A stretch of 37,628 nucleotides of DNA, from assembly GCF_012910805.1 (NCBI RefSeq), contig NZ_WTVK01000053.1:1-37628 (forward strand). Direction: 5' to 3'. Positions within the stretch are counted from its first letter, which is position 1. Every line of letters starts with the position of its first letter. The notes below the pieces were generated by a model. It saw nothing but the letters and a program-made list of their open reading frames with translations. It made no database searches and was not told where the DNA came from. Position numbers and translations under genes: made by a program. This stretch comes from Aromatoleum evansii (GTDB lineage: Bacteria > Pseudomonadota > Gammaproteobacteria > Burkholderiales > Rhodocyclaceae). Shown in pieces: positions 6,325 through 14,007 of this stretch.

Positions 6325-8508
6325 TCAGTTCTTGGATGCTGCCGCGGCAGCGCTGACGGGGACAGGCTTGATCGGGATGAAGTAGCCGTCTGCTCCGATC
6401 GGCGTCAGCGGCAGTCCGCCCTTGGTACGGCGCTTCCTCTCCTGTGCGAGCGGCGGGCAGGCGTGGTCGTCCGTATACAGGACCATGCAGTCGAGGCAGT
6501 GCAGGCACTCGCGGTGGTCGATGCGGCCGTTCTCGTCGATCGCCTGCGAGCCGCAGCCGACCGCGCAGGCCTTGCAGCTGTCGCATTCCTGTTTGCGCTT
6601 GAGGCCGAACCAGCGGAAGGTCGAAGGCATCGCCAGCGACGCTCCGAGCGGGCACAGGTACTTGCAGAACGGCCGTTCGGTGAAGATCGACAGACCCAGC
6701 AGTCCCGCGGCGAACAGTGTGTAGGGCCAGCTGCGGTTGAACAGGCCGACGAGGAAGGTGGTCTTGAACGGCTCGACCTCGGCGAGTTTTTCGGCCAGGC
6801 CCATCGAGAACATCGACACGGCGAGCAGGCCGAAGAACACGCCGTACTTCACCCACTTCAGGCGGTTGTGCCATCTGCGCGGCAGCTGGAACTGGAAGCG
6901 CTTGAGGCCCACGGCCCCGCCGACCTTGTACAGCAGCTCCGACAGGGAGCCGAAGGGGCACAGCCAGCCGCAGAACAATCCCCGGCCCCAGACGAAGGTC
7001 GTGATGATGATGAAGATCCAGAACAGGAAGATGAAGGGGTCGGAGAGGAACAGCTCCCACGTCCACTGGAACAGCAGCGCGTGGAACCAGGTGAGCACTT
7101 GCGTGATCGACGGCTGCGCGAGCATGCCGAACCCGACGAAGCCGATGCTGATGACCCAGGCACTGTACTTGAAGGCGTTGACGGGCCACTTGTTCTTGCG
7201 CGTGGCGCGGCGCGTGAGCTTGTCGCGGAAGGCGTAGACCGTCGCCACCGCAACGAGCAGCGCGGCGAACAGCGCAATCTCGACCGCGCGCGTCTTCCAT
7301 ACGCGCACCCACGGCGCATCGGGTTTGACCACTTCGGGACGACCGCCCTGCAGGTACTGGGCCGGCAGCCAGTATTCGGTGTCGAAGTTGGCAAAGCTGC
7401 GTGCGCCGGTCGCGCGGTCGACGCGGTTGCCGAGGAACACGAACTTCCACGGATACGCGGCGGAGAAGGCCTTGGAGCGCACGATGAAGATCGCCGACTC
7501 CGTATAGCCGGGCGCGCCCGGGGCGGCGATGCCGTAGAGGTTGAAGGCGTCGGTGTCGCGGAAGGTGAAGGAGTCGGCGCCCTGGCGGACCTGCACCCGG
7601 TCGTAGATGCCGCCGCGCACGAAGCCGGATCCCTTGAAGGATTCCTTGCCGCCGCTGCGCACGACGAAGAGGGCGTGCTCGCCTTCCTTGAGGCCGGACA
7701 TCAGGCTGTTGTACGGGCCTTCGCCGAGGATCGCCCGGCCGATGTCGGGATGGTTGAGGTAGCCGAACCACAGCTCGATGAAGGGGTGCGGGCCGCGCGG
7801 GAGGCCGACCTGCTCGGGCGCGACGACGACACGCTGGACGGCGCCTTCCTTCACCAGGGTGTTCCAGTCGGGTTTCGCGCCGCTCTGGGCGAATTTGGCC
7901 TGCTCGCGGATGGTGGGCTTCAGGATGCCGACCTGGCGGGCCACCGCGGTACCCGCAGTCATCATGACCTGGTTCTGCGCGATGACCGTGACCGTCGCGC
8001 CGGAGATGGCGTCGAGGCCGATGATGTTCTCTTCGGGACGCGATTGCCCGATCTCGATGTTGTTGCCGACGAACTGCCCGAGGTATTGCTGGTTGAAGCG
8101 GATCAGGGACGATTCGGGAATGCCCAGCAACAGGATCGGTTCGGAGTGCTTGAGAATCTTGACGCCGACGAAGCGTCCTCCGGTATCCATGCCGATCAGG
8201 GTGATCACCGGCTTGCCGGAATAGGCGGGCGTATCCGTGATGTCGGTCGACAGCATCACGTAACCGACGAGCTTCTTCTTGCCGCCTTCCTCCGCATAGC
8301 CCTCGACGTAGCGGGGCTGGCCCTTGCGTTCGGAGAAGGATGTGGCGCCGGGCAGGACGTCGGCGCACGGGGCGTACTTGCACAGCTCGGGTGCGGTGTT
8401 GATTTCGTCGGGCAGCTTGGCCTCGTAGGTATCGGCCATTGCAAACGATGCGGTCGACGAAAGCAGGGCGGACAACAGGAGATTGCGGACTGCAGCCAGA
8501 AAATTCAT
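6325..8508 (-). CDS. nosR: NosR, flavin/iron-sulfur membrane protein for N2O reduction
   Basis: A 727-residue protein. After a signal sequence comes a periplasmic FMN-binding domain with the covalent flavin motif SGAT (residues 169-172, Thr172 the expected attachment). Several membrane segments follow, with two CxxxCP motifs (FCGWLCPFG and CKYLCPLG), then two C-terminal 4Fe-4S ferredoxin motifs, CDSCKACAVGC and CLHCLDCMVLY. NosR is required for nos expression and for electron supply to NosZ. I chose the ATG at 8506-8508 over the GTG three bases upstream. GGAAAG lies a short distance ahead. Here nosR follows nosZ rather than preceding it, is separated from it by a terminator, and has its own FNR-type promoter. 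Confidence 0.96.
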   Translation of the reverse strand: MNFLAAVRNLLLSALLSSTASFAMADTYEAKLPDEINTAPELCKYAPCADVLPGATSFSERKGQPRYVEGYAEEGGKKKLVGYVMLSTDITDTPAYSGKPVITLIGMDTGGRFVGVKILKHSEPILLLGIPESSLIRFNQQYLGQFVGNNIEIGQSRPEENIIGLDAISGATVTVIAQNQVMMTAGTAVARQVGILKPTIREQAKFAQSGAKPDWNTLVKEGAVQRVVVAPEQVGLPRGPHPFIELWFGYLNHPDIGRAILGEGPYNSLMSGLKEGEHALFVVRSGGKESFKGSGFVRGGIYDRVQVRQGADSFTFRDTDAFNLYGIAAPGAPGYTESAIFIVRSKAFSAAYPWKFVFLGNRVDRATGARSFANFDTEYWLPAQYLQGGRPEVVKPDAPWVRVWKTRAVEIALFAALLVAVATVYAFRDKLTRRATRKNKWPVNAFKYSAWVISIGFVGFGMLAQPSITQVLTWFHALLFQWTWELFLSDPFIFLFWIFIIITTFVWGRGLFCGWLCPFGSLSELLYKVGGAVGLKRFQFQLPRRWHNRLKWVKYGVFFGLLAVSMFSMGLAEKLAEVEPFKTTFLVGLFNRSWPYTLFAAGLLGLSIFTERPFCKYLCPLGASLAMPSTFRWFGLKRKQECDSCKACAVGCGSQAIDENGRIDHRECLHCLDCMVLYTDDHACPPLAQERKRRTKGGLPLTPIGADGYFIPIKPVPVSAAAAASKN

Positions 8509-8539
8509 CACACTTTCCGATCGGGCGGGACTGCGTACA

Positions 8540-8581
8540 AGTCTACGAGCCGGGACTGGGCGGGTAATTGTTTCCGATCAA
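8540..8581 (-). promoter_or_regulatory. FNR/Dnr-type promoter of nosR
   Basis: On the minus strand TTGAT-CGGA-AACAA (8568-8581) matches the FNR consensus TTGAT-N4-ATCAA at nine of ten positions. A -10-like TAGACT lies at 8540-8545. The two centres are 32 bases apart, exactly the class II arrangement (site at -41.5, -10 at -9.5). This predicts a start near 8533 and a leader of about 25 bases before the nosR ATG. FNR, Anr, Dnr and NnrR share this motif, so which protein binds cannot be told from the sequence. Confidence 0.75.
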
Positions 8582-8597
8582 TTGGTGCGAATTGATC
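8576..8597. promoter_or_regulatory. perfect inverted repeat beside the nosR FNR box
   Basis: GATCAATT, six bases (GGTGCG), then AATTGATC: two perfect 8-base arms. The left arm overlaps the FNR-type box by six bases. This could be a second dimer-binding site upstream of nosR, or incidental. It lies between the FNR box and the nosZ terminator. Confidence 0.5.
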
Positions 8598-8610
8598 TTG
8601 TGCAGTGCGA

Positions 8611-8636
8611 GAAAAAAGAGGGGCCAGAGGCCCCTC
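8611..8636 (-). terminator. intrinsic terminator of nosZ
   Basis: On the minus strand, GAGGGGCC-TCT-GGCCCCTC is followed directly by TTTTTTC: an 8-bp perfect GC-rich stem, a 3-base loop and a run of six T. It lies 86 bases beyond the nosZ stop codon. This is a textbook rho-independent terminator. It indicates that nosZ is mostly transcribed alone and that nosR and the downstream genes rely on their own promoter or on read-through. Confidence 0.88.
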
Positions 8637-8721
8637 GAATATCACCCATCGTGGCCCCTCAGGAGGGGCGCGACCACCACGCCGGAAACGATCGGGCTCC
8701 CGGCGCAGTTCGTGCGGAGGA

Positions 8722-10674
8722 TCAGGCCTCCACCATCAGTCGGCTACGCATCTCCAGGTGCAGTGCGTGGCAGAAGTGGGTGCAGTAGCACCAGTAGACG
8801 CCCGGCTTGTCGGCCTTGAACGTGACCGACTTGGTTTCCTGCGGGTTCACGATGAAGTTGATGTCGTACTTCGGAATCGCGAAGCCGTGCGTCAGGTCTT
8901 CCACCTTGTCGTGGTTGGTCAGGATGATCGTGACCTCGTCGCCCTTCTTCACCTTGAACTCGGGCAGGCTGTAGGCCGGTGCCTGGCTGATGAGCTTGAT
9001 CGTGACCTTCTTGCCGTCGCGGAAGATGCCGCTTTCCTTGTGGTCCTTCACCGCATTCGGGAACTCGTCCATGTTGTAGATCTGGCGAGTCTTGATGATG
9101 TCGCGGCGGACGACGATCGAGTCGTGCGGCTCGGACAGCACGGAGTGGTCGGCAACCAGCTTCATCTTGTCGCCGCTGATGTCGATCATCTGCGCGGTTT
9201 CAGCGTGCAGCGGGCCGACCGGCAGGAAGCGGTCCTTCGAGAACTTGTTGTCGGAGATGAAGAACTTGCCATCGGCTTCCTTCGTCTCGCCCATCGAAGT
9301 GAAGCCGTGGCCCGGCTGGTAATGCACGTCGATGCGATCCACGACGACCGTGACGTTCTTGTCGCCCTGATAGGACTTGATCGCGGCTTCCACGTTCCAC
9401 TTCACGATCTGGCTGTCGAGGAACAGGGTGGTGTATGCGTTGCCCTTGTTGTCGAAGCCGGTGTGCAGGGGGCCGAGGCCGATTTCCGGTTCCGCGACGA
9501 CTGCATCACGCGGCTCCTTCAGGTCGCCGTCGAACCACTTCAGCACGAGCTCGTGCGAAATGACGGTGGCCGTCGGCGACAGCTTGCCGGAGCAGGCGTA
9601 GTACTTGCCGTCCGGGCTGATGTTGACGCCGTGCGGGTTCTTGGGAATCGGGACATAGCAGGTGAGTGCGGTCTTCGGGTCGGCGTTCGACGACTTGCGG
9701 CCGTCTACGACCGGAACCTTGGAGCCGCCGATGTGGGTGATCTTTCCTGCCTTGATGGCCTCTTCGATGCGTGCGACGTGGAAGAACAGGCAGGCGTCGC
9801 GTTCGGCCGACATCGTGTCCGGGTAATGGACACCCATTTCGGTGTTGTACTGGTTCGTGGCTGCGAGCTTGCCGTCGTAGGAGGTGGCGACGAGGTCGCA
9901 GTTACCATCGATCAGCACCTGCCAACGCACTTCCATGGATTCGGAGTCGACGCAGGTGAAGACCGACTTGTAGTCCTCGATCTTGTCCATGTTCGTGCCG
10001 TCGTTCGGCAGGGGGATCGAGAACTCGCCACCGCAGAAGACACGGGTCGTGTAGTTGATGGCCTGGTCGACCGGGTCGCGCTTGTCCGGGAAGGTGCCGT
10101 GGTAGCCCTGCATGTTGGGCAGCTCGGTGATCTTGTCGCATTCCATCGTGTCGAGACGGACACGGGCGATGCGGCCATGGATCTTGTCATTCACGAACAG
10201 GTACTTGCCGTCGTACGTGCCGTCCTTGTACGAGGGATGCACGTGGTGCGTGTCACCGGTCGTGTACTTCAGGCTGCCGTCCGGCTTCGTGCCGAGGATC
10301 GCCTTCGATTCATTCGTGATGCCCCAGCCGACGAGGCAGTCGGTGTTGAAGACGGGGATGCACTTCAGCTCGCGGCCCGAGGGCAGGCCGTAGACGCGGA
10401 CGTTGCCGGAGTGGCCGCCGCTCGAGAAGGAGTAATAGGTGTCCAGCTGACCCGGGGCCACCTCGTACTTGCCGACTTCGGACGCTTCGGCATGAGCTGC
10501 CGGTGCCGCAGCAGGGGCTGCAGCCGGAGCAGGCGCCTGTTCCTGCTTGCACGCCGAGAGGCCCACTGACAGGCCGGCGCCGGCGAGACCGGCAAACGCT
10601 GCGGTGCTGAAGAATTTGCGACGGCTCGGGTCGAGCGTCTCGCCAGCAGCAGGGGTAATCTTTTCTTCGCTCAT
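8722..10674 (-). CDS. nosZ: NosZ, nitrous oxide reductase (Tat-exported, clade I type)
   Basis: A 650-residue multicopper enzyme reducing N2O to N2 in the periplasm. The N-terminus has a twin-arginine signal, SRRKFF at residues 17-22, then a hydrophobic stretch ending GLSAC (Cys42), a possible lipobox, and an Ala/Pro linker. The seven-bladed propeller carries CuZ histidine motifs such as DTHHVH and PHGVN. The C-terminal cupredoxin domain has the CuA site in CYCTHFCHALHLEM. The Tat signal and overall layout place it with clade I enzymes. GGGAG lies about 10 bases ahead of the ATG. Upstream is an FNR-type promoter; downstream is a strong terminator. Confidence 0.98.
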   Translation of the reverse strand: MSEEKITPAAGETLDPSRRKFFSTAAFAGLAGAGLSVGLSACKQEQAPAPAAAPAAAPAAHAEASEVGKYEVAPGQLDTYYSFSSGGHSGNVRVYGLPSGRELKCIPVFNTDCLVGWGITNESKAILGTKPDGSLKYTTGDTHHVHPSYKDGTYDGKYLFVNDKIHGRIARVRLDTMECDKITELPNMQGYHGTFPDKRDPVDQAINYTTRVFCGGEFSIPLPNDGTNMDKIEDYKSVFTCVDSESMEVRWQVLIDGNCDLVATSYDGKLAATNQYNTEMGVHYPDTMSAERDACLFFHVARIEEAIKAGKITHIGGSKVPVVDGRKSSNADPKTALTCYVPIPKNPHGVNISPDGKYYACSGKLSPTATVISHELVLKWFDGDLKEPRDAVVAEPEIGLGPLHTGFDNKGNAYTTLFLDSQIVKWNVEAAIKSYQGDKNVTVVVDRIDVHYQPGHGFTSMGETKEADGKFFISDNKFSKDRFLPVGPLHAETAQMIDISGDKMKLVADHSVLSEPHDSIVVRRDIIKTRQIYNMDEFPNAVKDHKESGIFRDGKKVTIKLISQAPAYSLPEFKVKKGDEVTIILTNHDKVEDLTHGFAIPKYDINFIVNPQETKSVTFKADKPGVYWCYCTHFCHALHLEMRSRLMVEA

Positions 10675-10788
10675 CAGCTTGTCGCTCCCATTTCAGGTAT
10701 GTCGGTACTGGTAAATTCTGTCCGGCCGTGCAGTTCGTCCGGTGGTGCTGCGAAAACCCCAGGCGGAATGCCTGCGGCAATTTGTCCT

Positions 10789-10803
10789 GTGACATTTTGT
10801 CGC
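10789..10803. promoter_or_regulatory. RegA/PrrA-like binding box
   Basis: GTGAC-N5-GTCGC, with arms that extend to CTGTGACA and TGTCGCAG (10787-10805, one mismatch). The right half fits the GNCGC half-site described for RegA/PrrA and the left differs at one position from its mirror. It lies in the spacer between nosZ and regB, just downstream of the predicted nosZ transcription start. The neighbouring regBA genes make a RegA site plausible, but binding is inferred. Confidence 0.5.
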
Positions 10804-10809
10804 AGGGGG

Positions 10810-10852
10810 ATTCTAGGAATATCAAGTGCCGGAGGACCTTGATCTAGAACAA
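10810..10852 (-). promoter_or_regulatory. FNR/Dnr-type promoter of nosZ
   Basis: TTGAT-CTAG-AACAA at 10839-10852 (plus-strand reading) matches the FNR consensus at nine of ten positions. On the minus strand a -10-like TAGAAT (five of six to TATAAT) lies at 10810-10815, with centres 33 bases apart, one off the class II ideal. This predicts a nosZ start near 10804 and an unusually long leader of about 130 bases. The motif is close to symmetric and could also act on regB, but no good -10 is seen at the matching plus-strand position. Confidence 0.65.
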
Positions 10853-10904
10853 GGACATCACCGGGCCCGGGGCGCAAACAGGACTTTTGATGATGGACTT
10901 GTGA

Positions 10905-12194
10905 ATGGACGCACCTTTTGCCGGTATCGGGCGTGAATCCGGCCCGTTGGTCGCGGTGCGCACCGATCGTTCCCGCCTGCTGCAATTGCGCTGGATATCG
11001 GTGGCAGCGATGGCGGCGACAGCGCTCATCGCATTTCCGCTGCTGGCGCCGGATGAGCCGGTCATGCCGCTGATCGGCGTGACGCTGATCCTCGCCGTCG
11101 TGAATCTTGCGCTGCGCGCCGGGGTGACGCGCGGGCTCCACTGGCACGGGGGAGCGTTCAGCCAGCTCGCAGCCGACCTGTTGGCCTGGGGGGCGTTCCT
11201 GTATTTCGGCGGGGGCGTCACCAACCCGGCGATCTCGCTGCTCCTGCCGCTGGTGGCGGTCGGCGCGGCCGTCCTGTCGGCGCGCGAGGCATGGGCGCTG
11301 GCCCTGCTCTCTGTCGCCATCTATTCGTTGCTGTGGCAGTTCCACCATCCGGTGCACCTTGCCGATGCGGAGCTGGCGATGTACTGGCACCTTGCCGGAA
11401 TGTGGCTGACCTTCACCGTTTCGGCTGCGACCGTCGTGTGGTTCGTTTCGCGTTTCAATGCTGCATTGTCGCGGCGCGAGCATGCGCTTGCCGTCGCGCA
11501 CGCAGCCCGTGCCCGCGATGCCTATCTGGTGGCGCTGGGCCAGCTGGCGGCGGGGGCAGCCCATCGTCTCGGCACGCCGCTCGGTACGCTGCGCATTCTG
11601 ACGGACGAGCTGGCGCGCCGACCGGCACTCGACGCAAATGCCGCGGAGGATCTGGCCTTGATGCGCGAGCAGATCGATCATTGCAAGACGATTCTGACCG
11701 GTCTTACACGGGAGGCCGGGCAGCAAAGGGCGGAAGGCGGCGGCGCCGTGGGGGTGCGGGACTGGCTGGAGTCGGTCGTTGGCCGCTGGCGGCAGCTGCG
11801 TCCGCACGCGTTCGCGACACTGAGCAGCGATGAGACGCTCGCCGGGGCGGAAATCGTCGCCGATGCGAGCCTCGGCGAAGCCCTGCAGAACCTGATCGAC
11901 AACGCCGCGAACGCGAATGCCGAGGCTGGGGCGACAGGGGTGGATATCGACGCCACACGCGCAGGCGACGAGCTCGTTATTGCAGTGGCCGACCGCGGCC
12001 ACGGGATGCCCGAGGTGGTGCGCGACACCGTGCGGCACGGACCAATTACCGAGCGCCCCGAAGGCATGGGCGTGGGATTGTTCCTTTCGCACGTCGCCGT
12101 GGAGCATCACGGTGGCACCCTCGATTTTCTTCCCCGGCCCGGTGGCGGCACTGTTGCCCGCCTGGTCGTTCCGCTGAAGAGTGCTCGCCAATGA
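10905..12194 (+). CDS. regB: RegB/PrrB-type redox sensor histidine kinase
   Basis: A 429-residue kinase with about six membrane segments in residues 30-182. The sequence has GGGVTNP (102-108), the quinone-responsive loop motif of RegB proteins; the H-box LAAGAAHRLGTPLGTL with His220; and Cys260 in DHCKTIL, matching the redox-active cysteine described for RegB. Nucleotide-binding motifs follow: LIDNAANAN, VADRGHGMP and GMGVGLFLS. It senses the redox state of the quinone pool and phosphorylates RegA. It is transcribed away from nosZ and overlaps regA as ATGA. The start is the first ATG in frame with a weak ribosome-binding site. Confidence 0.93.
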   Translation: MDAPFAGIGRESGPLVAVRTDRSRLLQLRWISVAAMAATALIAFPLLAPDEPVMPLIGVTLILAVVNLALRAGVTRGLHWHGGAFSQLAADLLAWGAFLYFGGGVTNPAISLLLPLVAVGAAVLSAREAWALALLSVAIYSLLWQFHHPVHLADAELAMYWHLAGMWLTFTVSAATVVWFVSRFNAALSRREHALAVAHAARARDAYLVALGQLAAGAAHRLGTPLGTLRILTDELARRPALDANAAEDLALMREQIDHCKTILTGLTREAGQQRAEGGGAVGVRDWLESVVGRWRQLRPHAFATLSSDETLAGAEIVADASLGEALQNLIDNAANANAEAGATGVDIDATRAGDELVIAVADRGHGMPEVVRDTVRHGPITERPEGMGVGLFLSHVAVEHHGGTLDFLPRPGGGTVARLVVPLKSARQ

Positions 12195-12733
12195 CTGCCG
12201 GTCCCCATCCCAGCCTGCTCGTGATCGACGACGACCTCGCGTTCAACCGCGTGCTTGTGCGCGCGCTGGACCAGCGCGGCTTCGATGCCCACGGGGCCAC
12301 CGATCCCGAAGCCGCCATCGAACTGGCAAGGGATCACATGCCTGAGTTCATCGTGCTGGACCTCAATCTTGCCGGTGAGTCGGGCTTGCGCCTGATCCGC
12401 CCGTTGCTCGAAGTGAGCCCGGATGCACGCATTCTTGTCTTGACCGGATACGCCAGCATCGCCACGGCGGTGGATGCCGTGAAGCTCGGCGCCACGCAGT
12501 ACCTCGCCAAGCCGGCCGACCTCGAGGCGATCATCCGTGCCCTGCATGCGGAGGATGTGGTGCTTGCGGATGATGCGCCGGAGGATCCGATGTCGGTCGA
12601 TCGGCTCGAGTGGGAACATATCCAGCGGGTGCTTGCCGAGCACGAAGGAAACATCTCGGCGACGGCCCGGGCGTTGAAGATGCATCGGCGCACGCTGCAG
12701 CGGAAGTTGGCGCGTCCGCCAGCGACCGCCTGA
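12191..12733 (+). CDS. regA: RegA/PrrA-type response regulator
   Basis: A 180-residue regulator. The receiver domain has the acidic pair at IDDD (residues 12-15), phosphoacceptor Asp57 in IVLDLNL and Lys107 in LAKP. A short linker leads to a Fis-type helix-turn-helix, HIQRVLAEHEGNISATARAL and KMHRRTLQRKL, diagnostic of the RegA/PrrA/ActR/RoxR group. It overlaps regB by four bases. Family members control respiration, denitrification and carbon or nitrogen fixation genes in response to redox state. RegR of Bradyrhizobium is reported to affect nos genes. A RegA-like box in the adjacent nosZ-regB spacer suggests nosZ and/or its own operon as targets. Confidence 0.93.
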   Translation: MTAGPHPSLLVIDDDLAFNRVLVRALDQRGFDAHGATDPEAAIELARDHMPEFIVLDLNLAGESGLRLIRPLLEVSPDARILVLTGYASIATAVDAVKLGATQYLAKPADLEAIIRALHAEDVVLADDAPEDPMSVDRLEWEHIQRVLAEHEGNISATARALKMHRRTLQRKLARPPATA

Positions 12734-12770
12734 GCGGCATCGACGCCGCGATACCAGGGGGCCCGCACGT

Positions 12771-12790
12771 GCTCGGCCGACGGGCCGAGC
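12771..12790. terminator. hairpin between convergent regA and membrane gene
   Basis: GCTCGGCC-GACG-GGCCGAGC, an 8-bp perfect stem with a 4-base loop, between the convergent stop codons of regA and the membrane gene at 12792. It lacks a T-tract on either strand, so it may work as a bidirectional or rho-assisted 3' end. Confidence 0.5.
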
Positions 12791-12791
12791 C

Positions 12792-13295
12792 TCAAGACAG
12801 GGAAACGAAGATCAGGACGAACACCGGCGCCCACAGGATGGCGGCAACGCTGTAGGCCATGTAGGTGATGTGCAGCGCCTGGATGTCATTGTCCAGCCGC
12901 AACTCCTCACGGATGTCGCGGTAGAGCCTGCGCAGCGCGACGGCGTGGGCGAGGAGGTGGGCGACGATCAGGGCGCCGAGGCTGGGCACGGCGAGCACCA
13001 CGGCGGAGGCCCATAAGGGCGCCGCGGCGCGTGCGGCGATTGTGAGGGCGCGCGCGCGCGTCGGGCGCAGGGCATCGGCGGGTGTGGTCAGGCGCAGCAT
13101 GCCGGCGACGACGGTCACCGAGGCGAGTTCGGCGAGAAACACAAGCAGCGCGACCCATTCCCAGTTCGTGGCTGCCGGATCGAGGCGATAGATCGCGGCA
13201 TGATCGCGCATCGCCAGCGGGATCATCACCGGCGGCACCAGCGCGAAAGGCAGGACCATGCGGCCGAAGACGCCGCTGCGGGTCGATGGGTTCAA
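12792..13295 (-). CDS. unrecognised four-helix membrane protein after narL
   Basis: A 167-residue hydrophobic protein with about four membrane segments (around residues 12-30, 48-66, 88-115 and 144-165) and a charged cytoplasmic loop LRRLYRDIREELRLDND. I place the start at a TTG (13293-13295) because GGAGG lies five bases ahead and it falls just after the narL stop. The next candidate, an ATG at 13257-13259, would remove twelve residues and has no ribosome-binding site. The gene follows narL by 22 bases and probably ends the nar transcript. No cofactor or catalytic motif is visible and I assign no function. Confidence 0.75.
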   Translation of the reverse strand: MNPSTRSGVFGRMVLPFALVPPVMIPLAMRDHAAIYRLDPAATNWEWVALLVFLAELASVTVVAGMLRLTTPADALRPTRARALTIAARAAAPLWASAVVLAVPSLGALIVAHLLAHAVALRRLYRDIREELRLDNDIQALHITYMAYSVAAILWAPVFVLIFVSLS

Positions 13296-13317
13296 GCGGG
13301 CCTCCGTCGGCCGGCCT

Positions 13318-14007
13318 TCAGGTGCGGGGATCCTGCACGATGCCCTGTTCGACAGCAAACACCGCGGCCTGTACGCGACTGGTGAGGCCGAGCTTGCGCA
13401 GGACGTTCTGCACGTGGATCTTGACTGTGCTCTCGGCCAGGTCGAGCGTGCGCGCGATTTCCTTGTTGCTCTGGCCGCGCGCGACGAGCACGAGGATCTC
13501 CCGCTCGCGTGGCGAAAGCTTGTTCAGCTCGGAGGCGACCACCGCCGGTGCCGCCGCTTCGGCGCTGGCCTTGGGCGGGGCGCCGCGCACGCCCTGCACG
13601 AGCTTGCCCATCATCTGCGGCGAGATCACCGATTCGCCTGCCGCGGCCCTGGCGATCGCGGCGGTCAGGGTGTCGGCCTCGATGTTCTTGAGCAGATAGC
13701 CGCAGGCGCCGGCGCGCAGGGTCTCGATGAGGTCTTCGGCGTCTTCCGACACGGTCAGCATCAGTACGTGGGACCCAGGCGCCTCCTCGACCATCATCGC
13801 GGCAGCGTCGCGGCCCGAGAGGCCGGGCATGTGCAGGTCGAGGAGCACGACGTCGGGTTTGAGCTGCGCGGCGCGCTTGACGCCTTCCATGCCGTCGCCC
13901 GCCTCGCCGACGATCTCGAACTCGGGGTGGCGTTGCAGCAGGGATTTGATGCCGCTGCGGAACAGGGCGTGGTCGTCGACGAGGAGCACTCGGATCGGGG
14001 CGGACAT
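13318..14007 (-). CDS. narL: NarL-type nitrate/nitrite response regulator
   Basis: A 229-residue response regulator. The receiver begins IRVLLVDDHALFRSGI with phosphoacceptor Asp57 in VVLLDLHMPG and the conserved Lys in GYLLKN. After an Ala-rich linker the LuxR/NarL-type helix-turn-helix is LSPREREILVLVARGQSNKEIA and LDLAESTVKIHVQNVLRKL. Its ATG overlaps the narX stop by one base (TGATG). Partnered with NarX, it should activate nar transcription when nitrate or nitrite is present. The adjacent sensor makes the NarL call stronger than sequence alone would. Confidence 0.92.
   Translation of the reverse strand: MSAPIRVLLVDDHALFRSGIKSLLQRHPEFEIVGEAGDGMEGVKRAAQLKPDVVLLDLHMPGLSGRDAAAMMVEEAPGSHVLMLTVSEDAEDLIETLRAGACGYLLKNIEADTLTAAIARAAAGESVISPQMMGKLVQGVRGAPPKASAEAAAPAVVASELNKLSPREREILVLVARGQSNKEIARTLDLAESTVKIHVQNVLRKLGLTSRVQAAVFAVEQGIVQDPRT

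Noticed and set aside
5873-8383. 836-codon minus-strand frame across nosR
   Set aside because: Only its last 144 codons are the real membrane gene; the rest is nosR read out of frame, Arg/Pro-rich and without domains.
8509-8511. GTG start for nosR
   Set aside because: It lies directly before the ATG and even closer to the ribosome-binding site; the ATG is the better start.
6307-8595. 762-codon open frame on the plus strand
   Set aside because: Antisense shadow of nosR with biased composition and no domain.
8605-10569. 654-codon open frame on the plus strand
   Set aside because: Antisense to nosZ; the composition is the mirror of nosZ codons.
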